NCBI GenBank assembly: GCA_964586075.1
Contig: CAZPGZ010000005.1
Location: 1 to 64,000, forward strand
Origin: JBAZLV01 sp964586075
Lineage (GTDB): Bacteria; Nitrospirota; UBA9217
Direction of reading: 5' to 3'
DNA length: 64,000 bases
This document shows positions 1 through 8,378 of this stretch, in pieces. Each line of letters opens with the position of its first letter. The stretch's first letter is position 1. Below the pieces are notes generated by a model, which was not told the DNA's origin, did not search any database, and saw only the letters and a list, made by a program, of their open reading frames with translations. The translations under genes and the position numbers were made by a program.

Positions 1-55
1 TCGTGAAGGCGGCAGGACCGTGGGCGCCGGCGTCATCACGGAAGTAATTGAATAA
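1..55 (+). CDS. tuf: Elongation factor Tu, C-terminal end (partial)
   Basis: Only the last 17 codons and the stop are inside the window. The residues REGGRTVGAGVITEVIE are the standard C-terminus of bacterial EF-Tu, the GTPase that delivers aminoacyl-tRNA to the ribosome. Its position just before rpsJ matches the common str-to-S10 operon junction, so the ribosomal genes that follow are probably at least partly co-transcribed with it. The gene is cut by the window edge, not truncated biologically as far as can be seen. Confidence 0.9.
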   Translation, partial: REGGRTVGAGVITEVIE

Positions 56-71
56 GGGAAGGAACGAGCAC

Positions 72-377
72 GTGACACAGAAGATTAGAATACGATTAAA
101 AGGATACGACCACAGATTGCTCGATCAATCGACAGTCGAAATCATGGATACGGCAAAAAGAACAGGAGCTAAAGTATCCGGCCCTATTCCGCTTCCGACC
201 AGAATTAACCGGTGGACCGTACTCCGTTCTCCCCATGTGGATAAAAAATCCAGAGAGCAGTTTGAAGTCAGAACCCATAAGCGGCTCATGGATATTTTGG
301 ATCCTACCCCGCAGACCGTGGATGCGCTTATGAAGCTTGATCTTGCTGCGGGTATTGACGTGGAGATCAAGCTGTAG
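72..377 (+). CDS. rpsJ: 30S ribosomal protein S10
   Basis: The product (about 101 residues) begins TQKIRIRLKGYDHRLLDQS and contains the S10 hallmark GPIPLPT and the R-S-P-H-V-D-KKSREQFE stretch. S10 sits in the 30S head and also serves as NusE in antitermination. I chose GTG at 72 because a strong purine-rich ribosome binding site (AAGGGAAGGA) lies about nine bases upstream and because this start gives the usual length; an upstream TTG at 48 would add eight non-homologous residues and overlap tuf. It is the first gene of the S10 cluster. Confidence 0.95.
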   Translation: MTQKIRIRLKGYDHRLLDQSTVEIMDTAKRTGAKVSGPIPLPTRINRWTVLRSPHVDKKSREQFEVRTHKRLMDILDPTPQTVDALMKLDLAAGIDVEIKL

Positions 378-450
378 GAATGAATCTGACCGCAAACTCA
401 TGATGAGCGTGTTCTAAAGCTGCCATCGTGCGTGGGTGAGGGAAAAGGCA

Positions 451-1065
451 ATGAGTAAGGGAATTATCGGAAAGAAAATCGGAATGAGCCAGCAGTATAG
501 CGAAGGGGAACTGATTCCTGTTACTGTAATTCAGGCTGGTCCGTGTGCTGTAGTGCAGAAGAAAACCGCCGAGAAAGACGGCTATGAAGCGGTACAGCTT
601 GCTTTTGAAGAGATGCCGAAAAAAGACCGGGTGACCAAGGCTATCGCCGGCCACTTCAAAAAGGGAAATGTGCAGCCACACCGTATTCTCCGCGAATTTC
701 GCACCGGAGTGTTTGAGCAAGGCCAGGTCGTCACCGTCGATATCTTTAAAAAAGGTGAATTAATATCGGTCAGCGGTGTGAGTAAGGGTAAAGGTTTTGC
801 CGGTGTCATGAAGCGGCACAAATTTGCAGGCGGACCCGGCGGACATGGATCTATGTTCAACCGAGCTCCTGGTTCTATTGGGGCGAGCGCGTATCCATCC
901 CGTGTATGGCCAGGCAAGAAACTTCCCGGGCACATGGGTTCGGCGAATGTTACGATAAAAAACATCGAGATTGTTGATGTGCGGCCGGATCAGAATCTGC
1001 TGTTTGTGCGTGGAGCCGTGCCGGGCGGCGAAAACGGATTTTTGCTCATTTATAAAGCAGATTAA
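451..1065 (+). CDS. rplC: 50S ribosomal protein L3
   Basis: This is L3, a primary 23S rRNA binder next to the peptidyl transferase centre. The start MSKGIIGKKIGMSQ and the central GKGFAGVMKRHKFAGGPGGHG segment with the following R-x-PGSIGASAYPSRVWPGKKLPGHMG are diagnostic. The ATG at 451 gives 204 residues; a GTG fifteen bases upstream (436) is possible but would add MREKA without homology. The 73-base gap to rpsJ holds no other gene. Part of the S10 cluster in normal order. Confidence 0.95.
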   Translation: MSKGIIGKKIGMSQQYSEGELIPVTVIQAGPCAVVQKKTAEKDGYEAVQLAFEEMPKKDRVTKAIAGHFKKGNVQPHRILREFRTGVFEQGQVVTVDIFKKGELISVSGVSKGKGFAGVMKRHKFAGGPGGHGSMFNRAPGSIGASAYPSRVWPGKKLPGHMGSANVTIKNIEIVDVRPDQNLLFVRGAVPGGENGFLLIYKAD

Positions 1066-1097
1066 TCAAGAGATAGAAATAACAGAGGGTTAATAAG

Positions 1098-1721
1098 ATG
1101 CCGTCAGTGGTAATGGTTGATCAAAACAATAAGAAAGTGAAGGATGTGGACCTTCCCTCGCTGTTTTCTACGGAGGTAAGGCCGTATCTTGTCCATTCTG
1201 CGGTGGTAAATCAGCTTGCAAATAAACGAGCTGGTACGGCAGCTACAAAAAACAAGGCTCTTGTGAGCGGCGGCGGTAAAAAACCGTTTAAGCAAAAAGG
1301 AACAGGCAGAGCACGGGCCGGGAGCAGTCGGTCTCCACTCTGGAGGCATGGAGGTACTGTTTTCGGGCCGATGCCGAGAGAATATTCTTATGCTCTTCCC
1401 AAAAAAGCTAAGCGGGCGGCGCTCGTGGATGCATTTGCTTCAAAAGTATCGGATAATAGGCTGATCTTGGTAGACAGTCTTGATCTGGCAGACTCAAAAA
1501 CCAAGTTGATGACACAGTTGCTTAAGACGCTTGGCGTGCAAGAGACCGCGCTTGTCCTCGTGAAATCAGATAATAAGAATGTTGCTCTTGCTGCTCGAAA
1601 TATTCCGTCGGTAAAAGTGCTGAGAATTGAAAATGTGAATGTTTACGATCTGTTGAAATACCGATACCTCATAACAACGCAAGATGTCCTAAGCGCTATG
1701 CAGGAGGTGTATGGTAAATGA
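1098..1721 (+). CDS. rplD: 50S ribosomal protein L4
   Basis: L4 is an early-assembling 50S protein lining the exit tunnel. The KKPFKQKGTGRARAGS loop (tunnel extension, roughly residues 60-78) followed by SPLWRHGGTVFGPMPR is characteristic. At 207 residues the length is normal. Its stop overlaps the start of rplW (ATGA-type junction), which implies translational coupling. In enterobacteria L4 autoregulates the S10 operon through a leader; no such leader is evident here, so that regulation is not claimed. Confidence 0.95.
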   Translation: MPSVVMVDQNNKKVKDVDLPSLFSTEVRPYLVHSAVVNQLANKRAGTAATKNKALVSGGGKKPFKQKGTGRARAGSSRSPLWRHGGTVFGPMPREYSYALPKKAKRAALVDAFASKVSDNRLILVDSLDLADSKTKLMTQLLKTLGVQETALVLVKSDNKNVALAARNIPSVKVLRIENVNVYDLLKYRYLITTQDVLSAMQEVYGK

Positions 1722-2011
1722 TGACTGATTTTTACGATATTATACGAATTCCTCGTATTACGGAAAAAGGTACGCGGTTAAAGGAAAAAAACAACGTCCT
1801 GACTTTTGAAGTAAAAGTTAATGCCAATAAAGTGCAGGTGCGGAAGGCTGTTGAAGGAATTTTTAAAGTAAAAGTGGCGGATATTACCACGGTGAAGAAC
1901 GCGGGTAAAAGCAAGCGCATGGGGCAGCGGATAGGCCGCAGATCAGATTGGAAAAAAGCCTATGTTACGCTGAAGCCCGGTGAAAAGATAGATATTTTTG
2001 AGGGTGCTTAA
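1718..2011 (+). CDS. rplW: 50S ribosomal protein L23
   Basis: L23 lies at the tunnel exit and docks trigger factor and SRP. The residues DIIRIPRITEKGTRLKEKN and the later NKVQVRKAVEGIFKVKVADITTVKNAGKSKRMG match the family. There are tandem ATG codons at 1718 and 1721; 1718 overlaps the rplD stop and is preceded by CAGGAGGT at a good distance. The 97-residue length is typical. The stop abuts the rplB ATG with no gap. Confidence 0.94.
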   Translation: MMTDFYDIIRIPRITEKGTRLKEKNNVLTFEVKVNANKVQVRKAVEGIFKVKVADITTVKNAGKSKRMGQRIGRRSDWKKAYVTLKPGEKIDIFEGA

Positions 2012-2839
2012 ATGCCGGTAAAAACGTATAACCCAACGTCCGCAGGAAGACGTTTCCAGACAACATCTACATTCGAAGATGTGACGCGGACCAAACCTGA
2101 GAAGTCTTTGGTTGTCAAATTGGCCCAAAGCGGCGGAAGAAACAACCGCGGTAAAATAACAGTTCGGTATCGGGCAGGATGGCACAAGAAGAAATACCGA
2201 ATCATTGATTTTCGCCGTGATAAAAACGGCGTTCCTGCTACAGTGGCGCATATTGAATATGACCCGAACAGGACGGCGCGTATCGCACTTTTGCATTACA
2301 TCGACGGTGAAAAGCGTTATATTCTTGCTCCACTTGGTTTGAAAGTGGGAGATAGCGTTATGTCCGGTCCGGAAGCTGATATCAAGCCGGGAAATGCACT
2401 GCCGATAGCATCAATACCGGTAGGTACCGTTCTTCACAATATTGAACTGAAAAAGGGTGCCGGCGGGCAGCTCGCGAGAAGTGCCGGTTCTTCAGTTCAA
2501 CTGTTGGCGCGTGAAGGGGAATATGCTACGCTTCGCCTTAATTCTGGCGAAGTAAGGATGGTTCGCTCGGAGTGCATGGCGTCAATAGGTCAAGTTGGGA
2601 ATCTTGATCATGAGAATATCAGCATTGGGAAGGCTGGCAGGGCTCGCTGGTTGGGAAGACGACCGCGCGTGCGCGGAGTTGCCATGAACCCTGTAGATCA
2701 CCCGCTCGGCGGCGGAGAAGGAAAATCATCCGGTGGACGGCCTGGATGTTCACCGTGGGGGCTTCCAGACGGCAAAAAAACCAGACACAATAAGAAAACG
2801 AATAAATATATTCTTTCCAGAAGAACTAAGAGCAGATAA
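2012..2839 (+). CDS. rplB: 50S ribosomal protein L2
   Basis: L2 is the large 23S rRNA-binding protein needed for peptidyl transferase assembly and subunit joining. The start MPVKTYNPTSAGRR, the GGRNNRGKITVRYR motif, and the C-terminal RGVAMNPVDHPLGGGEGKSSGGR segment with its key histidine are all present. At 275 residues it is standard. It starts immediately after the rplW stop codon, so it is expected to be translationally coupled. Confidence 0.96.
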   Translation: MPVKTYNPTSAGRRFQTTSTFEDVTRTKPEKSLVVKLAQSGGRNNRGKITVRYRAGWHKKKYRIIDFRRDKNGVPATVAHIEYDPNRTARIALLHYIDGEKRYILAPLGLKVGDSVMSGPEADIKPGNALPIASIPVGTVLHNIELKKGAGGQLARSAGSSVQLLAREGEYATLRLNSGEVRMVRSECMASIGQVGNLDHENISIGKAGRARWLGRRPRVRGVAMNPVDHPLGGGEGKSSGGRPGCSPWGLPDGKKTRHNKKTNKYILSRRTKSR

Positions 2840-2912
2840 CACAATTACGATCGCAGGCTAAAACAGAATCAAAAACTCCAACCTGTGATCTGCATTGAAA
2901 ACGGAGGATACG

Positions 2913-3203
2913 GTGCCGAGATCGGTTAAAAAAGGCCCTTTTATTGAAGCAAGCCTTATGAAAAAAGTGGAAACCATGAATAATGCGGGTGAAAAGAAGA
3001 TTGTGAAAACGTGGTCCCGCAGGTCGACGATTACGCCGGATTTCGTAGGGCATACACTGGCTGTACATAACGGTAAAAAATTTATCCCCGTATATATCAC
3101 TGAGAATATGGTTGGTCATAAGCTCGGTGAGTTTTCACCAACAAGGATGTTCAAGGCGCACGGAGGATCGAAAGCAGCAGAAAAGGCAAGTGCTCCGAAA
3201 TAG
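2913..3203 (+). CDS. rpsS: 30S ribosomal protein S19
   Basis: S19 forms the head of the 30S subunit with S13. PRSVKKGPFIEASLMKK at the N-terminus and the TWSRRSTITPDFVGHTLAVHNGKKFIPVYI core are diagnostic. The GTG at 2913 is chosen: ACGGAGGA lies just upstream and the protein then begins exactly at the conserved PRS. An upstream TTG at 2895 would include the ribosome binding site. About 96 residues, slightly basic tail. Confidence 0.93.
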   Translation: MPRSVKKGPFIEASLMKKVETMNNAGEKKIVKTWSRRSTITPDFVGHTLAVHNGKKFIPVYITENMVGHKLGEFSPTRMFKAHGGSKAAEKASAPK

Positions 3204-3249
3204 TGCTGCATTGCGCATATACAGCGCATTTTGAGTGAGGATGACCAGT

Positions 3250-3579
3250 ATGGAAGCAACAGCTACAGTAAGACATATACGCATTACGCCGCGCAAAGCG
3301 AGACAGGTTGTAGATCTGATCCGGGGTAAAATGGTCGGAGAGGCACTCAATATTCTTACCTTTACTCCGTTACATGCGGCGCGGATCGTAAAAAAATTAT
3401 TAGACTCTGCAGTCGCAAACGCTGAGCAAAAGAAGGTCGGCGACCTTGATTCGCTGAAGGTGGCAAAGGCTTATGTAAACCAAGGTGCGACCATGAAGCG
3501 AATGCGGGCACGGGCCATGGGTCGCGGCAACGTGATAAAAAAACGGACAAGCCATATTACGCTGGTGCTCTCAGCGTAA
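3250..3579 (+). CDS. rplV: 50S ribosomal protein L22
   Basis: L22 lines the nascent peptide tunnel and is a site of macrolide resistance mutations in other bacteria. MEATATVRHIRITPRKARQVVDLIRGK and the C-terminal MKRMRARAMGRGNVIKKRTSHITLVL hairpin are typical. The ATG at 3250 gives 109 residues, with GAGG nine bases upstream; the ATG at 3241 sits directly on that site and is less likely. It follows rpsS by 46 bases. Confidence 0.93.
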   Translation: MEATATVRHIRITPRKARQVVDLIRGKMVGEALNILTFTPLHAARIVKKLLDSAVANAEQKKVGDLDSLKVAKAYVNQGATMKRMRARAMGRGNVIKKRTSHITLVLSA

Positions 3580-3596
3580 TTATTTACGGAGGCGTC

Positions 3597-4241
3597 ATGG
3601 GGCAAAAGGTTCATCCAATAGGACTGAGGCTGGGAATTATAAAAACATGGGAGTCGCGCTGGTTTTCTCAAAAAAACTATGCGGCACTTCTGCATGAAGA
3701 TATTAAAATTCGCAAAATTGTAAAAGAGCGGCTTATGCATGCCGGTGTCTCCAAGGTTGAGATCGAGCGGGCAGGCCAGAAGGCGAAAATTAATATTCAT
3801 ACCGCGCGACCAGGCATTATTATCGGCAAGAAAGGCGCAGAGGTTGACAAACTTAAAAAAGACCTTGAGGCCATGACGGGAAAGCAGATTTATATCAACA
3901 TTCAGGAAATCAGAAGACCTGAATTGGAAGCTCAGCTTGTTGCTGAGAATATTGCGCTTCAGTTGGAAAGAAGAATCGCGTTTCGAAGGGCAATGAAAAA
4001 AGCTGTTACCTCTGCTCTCCGACTCGGCGCGCAGGGCATTAAAATAACCTGTGCAGGAAGATTGGCTGGCGCCGAAATAGCTCGGACTGAATGGTATCGT
4101 GAGGGTAGGGTTCCCCTTCATACGCTGCGCGCTGATATCCAGTATGGATTTTTCGAGGCAAAAACCACGATGGGGCAGATTGGTGTCAAAGTTTGGATTT
4201 ATCGTGGAGATATTTTGCAGCAGTCAACACCGGCGGCATAA
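3597..4241 (+). CDS. rpsC: 30S ribosomal protein S3
   Basis: S3 is at the mRNA entry channel and has helicase-related roles. The start MGQKVHPIGLRLGI, the KH domain motif RPGIIIGKKGAEVDKLK (near residues 65-85) and the C-terminal GRLAGAEIARTEWYREGRVPLHTLRADI are all present. At 214 residues it is of normal length. ACGGAGG precedes the ATG. Confidence 0.96.
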   Translation: MGQKVHPIGLRLGIIKTWESRWFSQKNYAALLHEDIKIRKIVKERLMHAGVSKVEIERAGQKAKINIHTARPGIIIGKKGAEVDKLKKDLEAMTGKQIYINIQEIRRPELEAQLVAENIALQLERRIAFRRAMKKAVTSALRLGAQGIKITCAGRLAGAEIARTEWYREGRVPLHTLRADIQYGFFEAKTTMGQIGVKVWIYRGDILQQSTPAA

Positions 4242-4288
4242 GTTTATTTTCGCGTCATCATTATTATGATTGAATAAAGGATTTAATC

Positions 4289-4705
4289 ATGCTAGCACCA
4301 AAACGAGTTAAGCATAGAAAAATGCAAAAGGGAAGAACCAACGGAACAGCGTACCGTGGCGCTGAGGTCAGCTATGGTGAGTATGGGCTGAAGGTTCTTG
4401 AGCCGGGATGGATTACGAGCAGGCAGATAGAAGCGGCACGTATTGCCATGACCCGGTATGTCAAACGCGGTGGGAAAATATGGATCCGCGTATTTCCTGA
4501 TAAACCGATTACCAAGAAACCAGCAGAAACACGCATGGGTAAGGGAAAGGGCGCGCCGGAGTACTGGGTCGCAGTGGTAAAGCCAGGCCGAGTGCTCTAC
4601 GAAATGGGAGGGGTAGAGGAATCTGTCGCCCGAGAAGCATTCCGCTTGGCCGCATATAAACTGCCGGTAGCGACAAAATTCGTTTCCCGCGAGGCAGAGA
4701 TATGA
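4289..4705 (+). CDS. rplP: 50S ribosomal protein L16
   Basis: L16 organises the tRNA A site of the 50S subunit. The N-terminus MLAPKRVKHRKMQKGR and the central TRYVKRGGKIWIRVFPDKPITKKPAETRMGKGKG segment are diagnostic. 138 residues, as usual. The last four bases overlap the start of rpmC (ATGA), so the two genes are likely translationally coupled. Confidence 0.95.
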   Translation: MLAPKRVKHRKMQKGRTNGTAYRGAEVSYGEYGLKVLEPGWITSRQIEAARIAMTRYVKRGGKIWIRVFPDKPITKKPAETRMGKGKGAPEYWVAVVKPGRVLYEMGGVEESVAREAFRLAAYKLPVATKFVSREAEI

Positions 4706-4902
4706 AGATGAAGGCAAAAGAATTAAGAGATTTATCCAAAGACGAACTTGCAGCGAAAGTTGCGGAGATGAAAAAGGAACTATTCAATCTTCGTGTCCAG
4801 CAGGCTATGGGGCAGATAGAAAATCCTATGCGTCTTAGAATCCTGCGCAAGGATGTTGCAAAAACAAAAACCGTTTTAAAGGAAAAGTATGGCCGCGCTT
4901 AA
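4702..4902 (+). CDS. rpmC: 50S ribosomal protein L29
   Basis: L29 is a small two-helix protein at the tunnel exit near L23. The sequence KELRDLSKDELAAKVAEMKKELFNLRVQQAMGQ fits the family. ATG at 4702 overlaps the rplP stop; a second in-frame ATG (4708) is an alternative. The 66-residue length is normal, and the gene's end overlaps the start of rpsQ by about 14 bases. Confidence 0.92.
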   Translation: MKMKAKELRDLSKDELAAKVAEMKKELFNLRVQQAMGQIENPMRLRILRKDVAKTKTVLKEKYGRA

Positions 4903-5158
4903 TGAGTCAAAAAAAAGAAAAACGTATATCGGACAGGTTGTAAGCGACAAGATGGATAAAACTGTTGTGCTGGCGGTAACGAGGAGGATTGCGCACGCAC
5001 GGTATGGTAAAACCATAAAGCGCACCACCAAATTTAAAGCACACGACGAGAAAAACGAGTGTAAGGTCGGGGATGTGGTTCGTTTCATCGAGACCAGGCC
5101 GCTTTCCAAGGAAAAACGGTGGAAAGTTCTCGAAATAGTTGAAAAGGCCTCAGCATAA
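4889..5158 (+). CDS. rpsQ: 30S ribosomal protein S17
   Basis: S17 is an OB-fold protein that binds 16S rRNA early in 30S assembly. KRKTYIGQVVSDKMDKTVVLAVTR and the downstream KFKAHDEKNECKVGDVVRFIETRPLSKEKRW motif are family hallmarks. The ATG at 4889 lies inside the end of rpmC; the extra residues MAALNESK before the conserved core are common in this group. 89 residues. Confidence 0.94.
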   Translation: MAALNESKKRKTYIGQVVSDKMDKTVVLAVTRRIAHARYGKTIKRTTKFKAHDEKNECKVGDVVRFIETRPLSKEKRWKVLEIVEKASA

Positions 5159-5190
5159 TCAGAACACTAACGCTTTCCAGAGGATGAGCT

Positions 5191-5559
5191 ATGATTCAGC
5201 AGCAGACAGTATTGGATGTGGCGGATAATTCCGGCGCAAAAAAAGTAATGTGTATTAAAGTATTAGGCGGCACACGCAAGCGGTATGCTACGCTGGGTGA
5301 CGTGATTGTCGTTGCTATTAAAATGGCAATTCCAGAAGGGCAAGTTAAAAAAGGAACAGTCGCCAAAGCCGTTGTTGTGCGTACGACGAAAGAAGTCCGC
5401 CGACAGGACGGTTCGTATATAAAGTTTGATCGGAATGCAGCTGTTCTGATCAATAATCAAAACGAACCAATCGGAACGCGTATTTTCGGACCCGTAGCGC
5501 GTGAGCTCCGAAAAAAGAACTTTATGAAAATTATTTCACTTGCACCGGAAGTTTTATAG
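5191..5559 (+). CDS. rplN: 50S ribosomal protein L14
   Basis: L14 sits at the subunit interface and contacts RsfS and bridges with 16S rRNA. MIQQQTVLDVADNSGAKKVMCIKVLGG and the KKGTVAKAVVVRTTKEVRRQDGSYIKFDRNAAVLIN segment are essentially invariant family features. 122 residues. A GAGGA ribosome binding site precedes the ATG. First gene of the classical spc unit here. Confidence 0.96.
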   Translation: MIQQQTVLDVADNSGAKKVMCIKVLGGTRKRYATLGDVIVVAIKMAIPEGQVKKGTVAKAVVVRTTKEVRRQDGSYIKFDRNAAVLINNQNEPIGTRIFGPVARELRKKNFMKIISLAPEVL

Positions 5560-5602
5560 CATAAATGTTTCATACCATTTTTGTGCAAAGCAGGATTTAA
5601 AA

Positions 5603-5914
5603 ATGCAAATAAAAAAGAATGATACCGTGATGGTCGTTACAGGCAAGGAAAAAGGTAAAAAAGGCAGAGTTATTACCGTATATCCTGCCGCCAACCGGCT
5701 CCTTGTGGAAAAACTGAATATGATTAAGCGGCATACGCGGCCGAATCAGCAATTAAAGCAGGGTGGCATTGTAGAAAAGGAAAGCCCGATATCGGCATCG
5801 AATACAAAACTGATTTGTCCGAAGTGCGATAAACCTACCTCTGTTTCACGCAAGGTGCAGGGAGATGGCACGCGCGCTCGCGTATGTAAACTTTGCAATG
5901 CCGTTATCGATTAA
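5603..5914 (+). CDS. rplX: 50S ribosomal protein L24, zinc-ribbon form
   Basis: L24 nucleates 50S assembly. The KOW motif is visible at the N-terminus (KKNDTVMVVTGKEKGKKGRVITV) followed by NMIKRHTRPNQQLKQGGIVEKESPI. The C-terminal half contains two Cys pairs, CPKC and CKLC, i.e. the zinc-binding (C+) version of L24. ATG at 5603 is chosen over an upstream in-frame start because it begins exactly at the conserved core and has CAGGA before it. 103 residues. Confidence 0.94.
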   Translation: MQIKKNDTVMVVTGKEKGKKGRVITVYPAANRLLVEKLNMIKRHTRPNQQLKQGGIVEKESPISASNTKLICPKCDKPTSVSRKVQGDGTRARVCKLCNAVID

Positions 5915-5978
5915 ACGATAGGTTGTCGAATCGGGTGTTTGAATCACGGTGAACCGGTTAAAATAGGAAAGCGATATT

Positions 5979-6704
5979 ATGGCGGACAAGAAAGATAAAA
6001 CGACAAAAGATTCTAAAGGCGGCCCCGGAGAAAAGCTGGCCTCTCCTAAAGCTCCGAAAACTACGGCAGGAAAGTCAAAAGGGAAAGAATCAGCGAAGCA
6101 GGGAAAACCTGATGAAGCCGCCTCTGGTGCTTCGGCGGAAAAACAGGTTTCAGAACGGGTTCCGACTCCACGATTGCTACAACGATACCGCGAGATAGTT
6201 GTTCCGGCGCTTATGAAGGAATTCCGTTATAAAAACACAATGCAGGCGCCAAAAATTTTGAAAGTAGTATTGAATGTTGGCATGGGAGAGGCGATTTCCA
6301 ATGCAAAAGCCTTGGAGCACGCCGCAGACGAATTGGGCAGGATTTCAGGCCAGAAGCCTGTTATAACTCATGCGCGGAAGTCTATTGCAACATTCAAACT
6401 GCGGGAGGGAATGCCGATCGGATGCATGGTAACCCTCAGGCGCGAGCGTATGTATGAATTTCTCGATCGCCTTATTAGCGCAGCGCTTCCGAGAATCCGC
6501 GACTTTAAAGGAGTACCAGCGAAATCCTTTGATGGTCGAGGGAATTATACGCTCGGCATTAAAGAGCAAGTCATTTTCCCGGAAATAGAACTTGACAAGG
6601 TTGATTCGATACATGGCCTTGATATTGTGATCGTAACAACGGCGAAGACAGATGAGGAAGGCAGGGCGTTGCTCGGACATCTGGGTATGCCGTACCGGAA
6701 GTAG
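5979..6704 (+). CDS. rplE: 50S ribosomal protein L5 with long N-terminal extension
   Basis: L5 binds 5S rRNA and contacts the P-site tRNA. The canonical protein (about 179 residues) starts here near residue 63 at RLLQRYREIVVPALMKEFRYKNTMQAPKI and continues through MRRER-type and FPEI motifs to the end. The 241-residue product has roughly 62 extra N-terminal residues that are rich in Lys, Ala, Gly, Ser and Pro and look disordered. The ATG at 5979 has a reasonable ribosome binding site (AGGAAAG), and no good internal ATG with a site was seen near the core start, so the extension is probably translated. See findings. Confidence 0.93.
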   Translation: MADKKDKTTKDSKGGPGEKLASPKAPKTTAGKSKGKESAKQGKPDEAASGASAEKQVSERVPTPRLLQRYREIVVPALMKEFRYKNTMQAPKILKVVLNVGMGEAISNAKALEHAADELGRISGQKPVITHARKSIATFKLREGMPIGCMVTLRRERMYEFLDRLISAALPRIRDFKGVPAKSFDGRGNYTLGIKEQVIFPEIELDKVDSIHGLDIVIVTTAKTDEEGRALLGHLGMPYRK

Positions 6705-6733
6705 ACCGGCAATCCGGATGTAATGGAGGAACT

Positions 6734-6919
6734 ATGGCAAAGAAGTCACTTATAGCAAAAGCAACCAGAACCCCTAAGTTCAAGGTGCGTACGTACAACC
6801 GTTGTCCGCTTTGCGGCCGCGCACGAGGGTATCTGCGAAAGTTTGATATGTGCAGAATCTGTTTTAGAAATAGAGCGCTTAAGGGAGAGATTCCGGGCGT
6901 TATTAAGGCAAGCTGGTAA
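6734..6919 (+). CDS. rpsN: 30S ribosomal protein S14 type Z
   Basis: This is the short zinc-binding S14 (61 residues). It has the CPLC and CRIC pairs separated by the RARGYLRKFDM segment and ends RALKGEIPGVIKASW, as in the type Z family. It assembles late into the 30S head. TGGAGG precedes the ATG. It lies between rplE and rpsH as in the standard spc operon. Confidence 0.95.
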   Translation: MAKKSLIAKATRTPKFKVRTYNRCPLCGRARGYLRKFDMCRICFRNRALKGEIPGVIKASW

Positions 6920-6938
6920 AAAAGAGGGGTTTGAATCA

Positions 6939-7334
6939 ATGATGACCGATCCAATAGCGGATATGCTGACGCGCATTCGCAATGCCAGTAAGGCAAAACA
7001 AGAAAAAGTTGATATTCCTTCCTCGAAATTGAAAATTGAAATTGCTAAGATTTTAAAAGATGAAGGATATGTCAAAAACGTAAAATTAGTAAAAGACCGC
7101 AGACAGGGTTTGATCCGTATATACCTTAAGTATACGGAAGATGAGGCTCCCATTATTCAAGGCCTGAAACGCATTAGCAGGCCAGGTCGCAGGGTTTACG
7201 CAGGGAATAATGCGATTCCGAAAGTTTTAGCGGGACTTGGTACAGCCATTATGTCAACGCCGAAGGGAATTCAAACCGGAAAACAGGCGAAAAAGGACAA
7301 TGTCGGCGGAGAAGTTATCTGCCACGTTTGGTGA
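6939..7334 (+). CDS. rpsH: 30S ribosomal protein S8
   Basis: S8 organises the central 16S domain; in E. coli it is the translational repressor of the spc operon. MTDPIADMLTRIRNASKAK and the C-terminal STPKGIQTGKQAKKDNVGGEVICHVW are diagnostic. Tandem ATG codons occur at 6939 and 6942; both are compatible with the AGAGGGG site upstream. About 131 residues. Confidence 0.95.
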   Translation: MMTDPIADMLTRIRNASKAKQEKVDIPSSKLKIEIAKILKDEGYVKNVKLVKDRRQGLIRIYLKYTEDEAPIIQGLKRISRPGRRVYAGNNAIPKVLAGLGTAIMSTPKGIQTGKQAKKDNVGGEVICHVW

Positions 7335-7373
7335 TGTTTTTAATTTTTGCCTATTAGAACGTTAGGAGTTGTT

Positions 7374-7925
7374 ATGTCGAGGGTTGGTAAAAAACCAATT
7401 GAATTGCCGTCCGGTGTCGATGCTAAGCTTGAGACCGGGAAGGTAACTGTAAAGGGGCCACTGGGCGAAATCAGCCAGGATGTTAATCCTAATTTGGCCA
7501 TCAAAAAAGAAAACAATAAACTCACTGTTGAACGACCGTCAAATCAAAAAATTTATCGAGAGCTACACGGGCTGACGAGAAATTTGGTTGCCAATATGGT
7601 AATCGGAGTGAGTAAAGGGTACGAAAAAACGTTAGAAATATCCGGGGTCGGCTTTAAAGCCGCTGCACAGGGAACGAACTTAATTTTAAACCTCGGTTTT
7701 TCTCACCCTATTGTCTATCCATTGCCAAAAGGCATTAAAGCGACGGTTGACTCAAAGCAAACCCTGATTACGCTTAAAGGAATTGATAAGCAGCTTGTAG
7801 GGCAAATTGCTGCAAACTTGAGAAGCTTGAAAAAACCGGAACCCTATAAAGGAAAAGGCATCAAGTACGGCGGTGAAATAATCCAGCGCAAGGAAGGAAA
7901 AGCCGGTAAAACTGGCGGAAAGTAA
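7374..7925 (+). CDS. rplF: 50S ribosomal protein L6
   Basis: L6 lies near the sarcin-ricin loop. The start MSRVGKKPIELPSGV, the YRELHGLTRNLVANMVIGVSKGYEK segment and the C-terminal EPYKGKGIKYGGEIIQRKEGKAGK are typical. ATG at 7374 follows TAGGAG at good spacing; upstream in-frame codons add nine non-homologous residues and were not used. 183 residues. Confidence 0.95.
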   Translation: MSRVGKKPIELPSGVDAKLETGKVTVKGPLGEISQDVNPNLAIKKENNKLTVERPSNQKIYRELHGLTRNLVANMVIGVSKGYEKTLEISGVGFKAAAQGTNLILNLGFSHPIVYPLPKGIKATVDSKQTLITLKGIDKQLVGQIAANLRSLKKPEPYKGKGIKYGGEIIQRKEGKAGKTGGK

Positions 7926-7990
7926 AACATACATTGCTATAAACGCGATGTATTTGAACCAACCTGCATCGTGCTGAACGGAGAGTGACT

Positions 7991-8353
7991 GTGTCGCAGA
8001 GCAAACTAAAAGCAAGACAAAGACGGCATGCTAGAGTTAGAAAAAATGTATATGGAACTGCCGATAAACCAAGGTTGAGCGTATTTAAAAGCTTAAGCCA
8101 TATCTACGCACAACTTATTGATGATACGACCGGAAAGACACTGATTGCTGCGTCTTCTACGGAAAAAACGCTGAAGAGCGAGTTGAAACACGGCGGAAAT
8201 GTCGACGCCGCCAAAAAAGTCGGAACATGCATAGCGGAACGAGCATTGGGTAAAAGTATCAAGCAAGTCGTGTTCGACCGAGGTGGTTATAAATACCATG
8301 GCTGCATTAAAGCTCTAGCGGATGCGGCGCGCAATAACGGGTTAAATTTCTAA
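7991..8353 (+). CDS. rplR: 50S ribosomal protein L18
   Basis: L18 binds 5S rRNA with L5. KARQRRHARVRKNVYGTADKPRLSVFKSLSHIYAQ and the C-terminal FDRGGYKYHGCIKALADAAR motif are family markers. Two GTG codons are candidates (7985 and 7991). I prefer 7991 because GGAG at 7980-7983 is then seven bases away; the first would be directly on the site. About 120 residues. Confidence 0.94.
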   Translation: MSQSKLKARQRRHARVRKNVYGTADKPRLSVFKSLSHIYAQLIDDTTGKTLIAASSTEKTLKSELKHGGNVDAAKKVGTCIAERALGKSIKQVVFDRGGYKYHGCIKALADAARNNGLNF

Positions 8354-8378
8354 AGAGATATTTACTGCGGAGGCGGCA

